From NCBI GenBank assembly GCA_050292445.1, contig JBNKLQ010000304.1, positions 1 through 6,999 on the forward strand: a stretch of DNA of 6,999 nucleotides. Direction: 5' to 3'. This DNA comes from Leptofilum sp050292445. GTDB lineage: Bacteria > Chloroflexota > Anaerolineae > Promineifilales > Promineifilaceae. The position numbers and the translations under genes are program-made. This document shows positions 6,454-6,999 of the stretch, piece by piece (position 1 is the first letter of the stretch; each line of letters begins with the position of its first letter). Below the pieces are notes generated by a model. That model made no database searches. It worked only from the letters and a program-made list of their open reading frames with translations, and was not told where the DNA came from.

Positions 6454-6999
6454 ACATTGGCGTTATTTCCACCCGACTGGCTGGCACCGACGGCGTCTCA
6501 CTGGAATCGGCCAAGCTGGTCACCATTGCCAAAAAATTTGGCCATAAAATTTTTTACTGCGCCGGTGAGCTTGACCCCAACCTGGAAGGCCTGGAAGATC
6601 CTCGGCTCCATTTTGAGGATGCCGCAGCTAAAGATTTGCACGACCGTGCGTTTGTGGCCAAGGAAACGGCCGTCTCCCTGCTGCCGGACATTCACCAAAG
6701 AGCGCAAGAACTGAAACGGCCGCTCCGCCAATTCCTAACCGAGAAAAACATTGAATACGTCATCATCCAGAACGCTTTTGCCATTCCCATGCAGCTGCCC
6801 CTGGCCCAGGCGCTAACTGAACTGATGGCCGAGTTGAAGCTGCCCGGCCTGGCCCACAACCACGATTTTTACTGGGAACGGCCTCGTTTTTTGGACAGTC
6901 ACATCACCGACTTTCTAGATCAGTTTTTCCCGCCCGCCCTGCCAGGATTAGACCACGCCGTCATCAACTCATTGGCCCAAACGGTCCTCAAGCAGCGGC
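6450..6999 (+). CDS. GT-B glycosyltransferase (GT4-like), 3'-truncated; possible mannosylglucosylglycerate-type synthase
   Basis: N-terminal 183 codons of a cytoplasmic glycosyltransferase that runs off the window. The frame is fully open from the ATG at 6450 to the end. That ATG overlaps the TGA of the phosphorylase as ATGA, indicating translational coupling; no strong Shine-Dalgarno precedes it. The protein begins MNIGVISTRLAGTDGVSLES, a first Rossmann strand and glycine-containing loop typical of GT-B enzymes, followed by KLVTIAKKFGHKIFYCAGEL, a YVIIQNAF strand near residue 107, and AHNHDFYWERPRF near residue 136. The STRxxGTDGVSLE opening resembles GT4 proteins such as Petrotoga mannosylglucosylglycerate-pathway synthases; this is recalled, not aligned. 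The nucleotide-sugar donor site is in the missing C-terminal half, so donor and acceptor remain open. A sucrose synthase/phosphate synthase-like or unrelated GT4 role is possible. Confidence 0.82.
   Translation, partial: MNIGVISTRLAGTDGVSLESAKLVTIAKKFGHKIFYCAGELDPNLEGLEDPRLHFEDAAAKDLHDRAFVAKETAVSLLPDIHQRAQELKRPLRQFLTEKNIEYVIIQNAFAIPMQLPLAQALTELMAELKLPGLAHNHDFYWERPRFLDSHITDFLDQFFPPALPGLDHAVINSLAQTVLKQR

Larger units (their letters stand above)
687..6673. repeat. Dispersed iterated palindrome ACGGCCGT (10 exact copies)
   Basis: Exact copies start at 687, 895, 3268, 4073, 4900, 5012, 5272, 5630, 6391 and 6666. A random octamer is expected about 0.1 times in 7 kb. The core CGGCCG occurs 18 times by my count, with about 1.7 expected for a random hexamer. 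All ten copies lie inside genes and in all three codon phases (read as T-A-V, N-G-R and R-P), so amino-acid or codon preference alone does not explain them. None lies in the 981-1248 gap or in the binding-protein gene. It resembles the behaviour of HIP1 in cyanobacteria; function unknown. Confidence 0.8.

Noticed and set aside
6457..6714. Plus-strand 85-residue frame near the right end
   Set aside because: It is a shifted-frame shadow of the coupled glycosyltransferase starting at 6450, whose frame stays open to the window end.

Overview
The window is a single-direction (+ strand) carbohydrate-uptake and sugar-phosphorylase locus, probably from a Chloroflexota bacterium of the Anaerolineae type. 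That assignment is an inference. It rests on the VEVTRVV-type linker repeats behind the lipobox of the binding protein, a style I associate with Chloroflexota lipoproteins, on moderate GC content, and on the recurrent palindrome ACGGCCGT. No rRNA or marker gene is present to confirm it.

Layout: (1) positions 1-980 carry a LacI-family repressor whose first ~15-20 codons lie before the window. (2) Positions 981-1248 are a 268-bp regulatory gap with two adjacent perfect inverted repeats, the first overlapping the end of the repressor gene, plus an orphan consensus Shine-Dalgarno sequence and a small hairpin. (3) Positions 1249-2736 encode a lipoprotein sugar-binding protein. It is followed by a strong hairpin with a T-run (2755-2789) that probably works as a leaky terminator. 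(4) Positions 2804-3763 and 3779-4684 encode the two ABC permease subunits (MalF/UgpA-like and MalG/UgpE-like). (5) After a 95-bp gap, 4780-6453 encodes a GH13 subfamily 18-type sugar phosphorylase. (6) Positions 6450-6999 encode the N-terminal part of a GT-B (GT4-like) glycosyltransferase, translationally coupled to the phosphorylase by an ATGA overlap and cut by the window edge.

Working model: an extracellular glucoside is captured by the lipoprotein and imported through the permease pair, energised by an ATPase that is not encoded here. The GH13_18 enzyme then splits it with phosphate to give glucose 1-phosphate, under control of the local LacI-type repressor. The length (557 aa) and acid/base segment (ITETNIPHKEN) of the phosphorylase fit the glucosylglycerate-phosphorylase branch better than classical sucrose phosphorylase. 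The coupled glycosyltransferase starts with an ISTRLAGTDGVSLE segment that reminds me of mannosylglucosylglycerate-type GT4 synthases. Together they suggest a locus handling glucosylglycerate-class compatible solutes, but substrate identity is not proven by the sequence.

The other notable signal is at DNA level: the exact octamer ACGGCCGT occurs ten times in 7 kb, in all three codon phases, which points to an iterated-palindrome phenomenon comparable to cyanobacterial HIP1.
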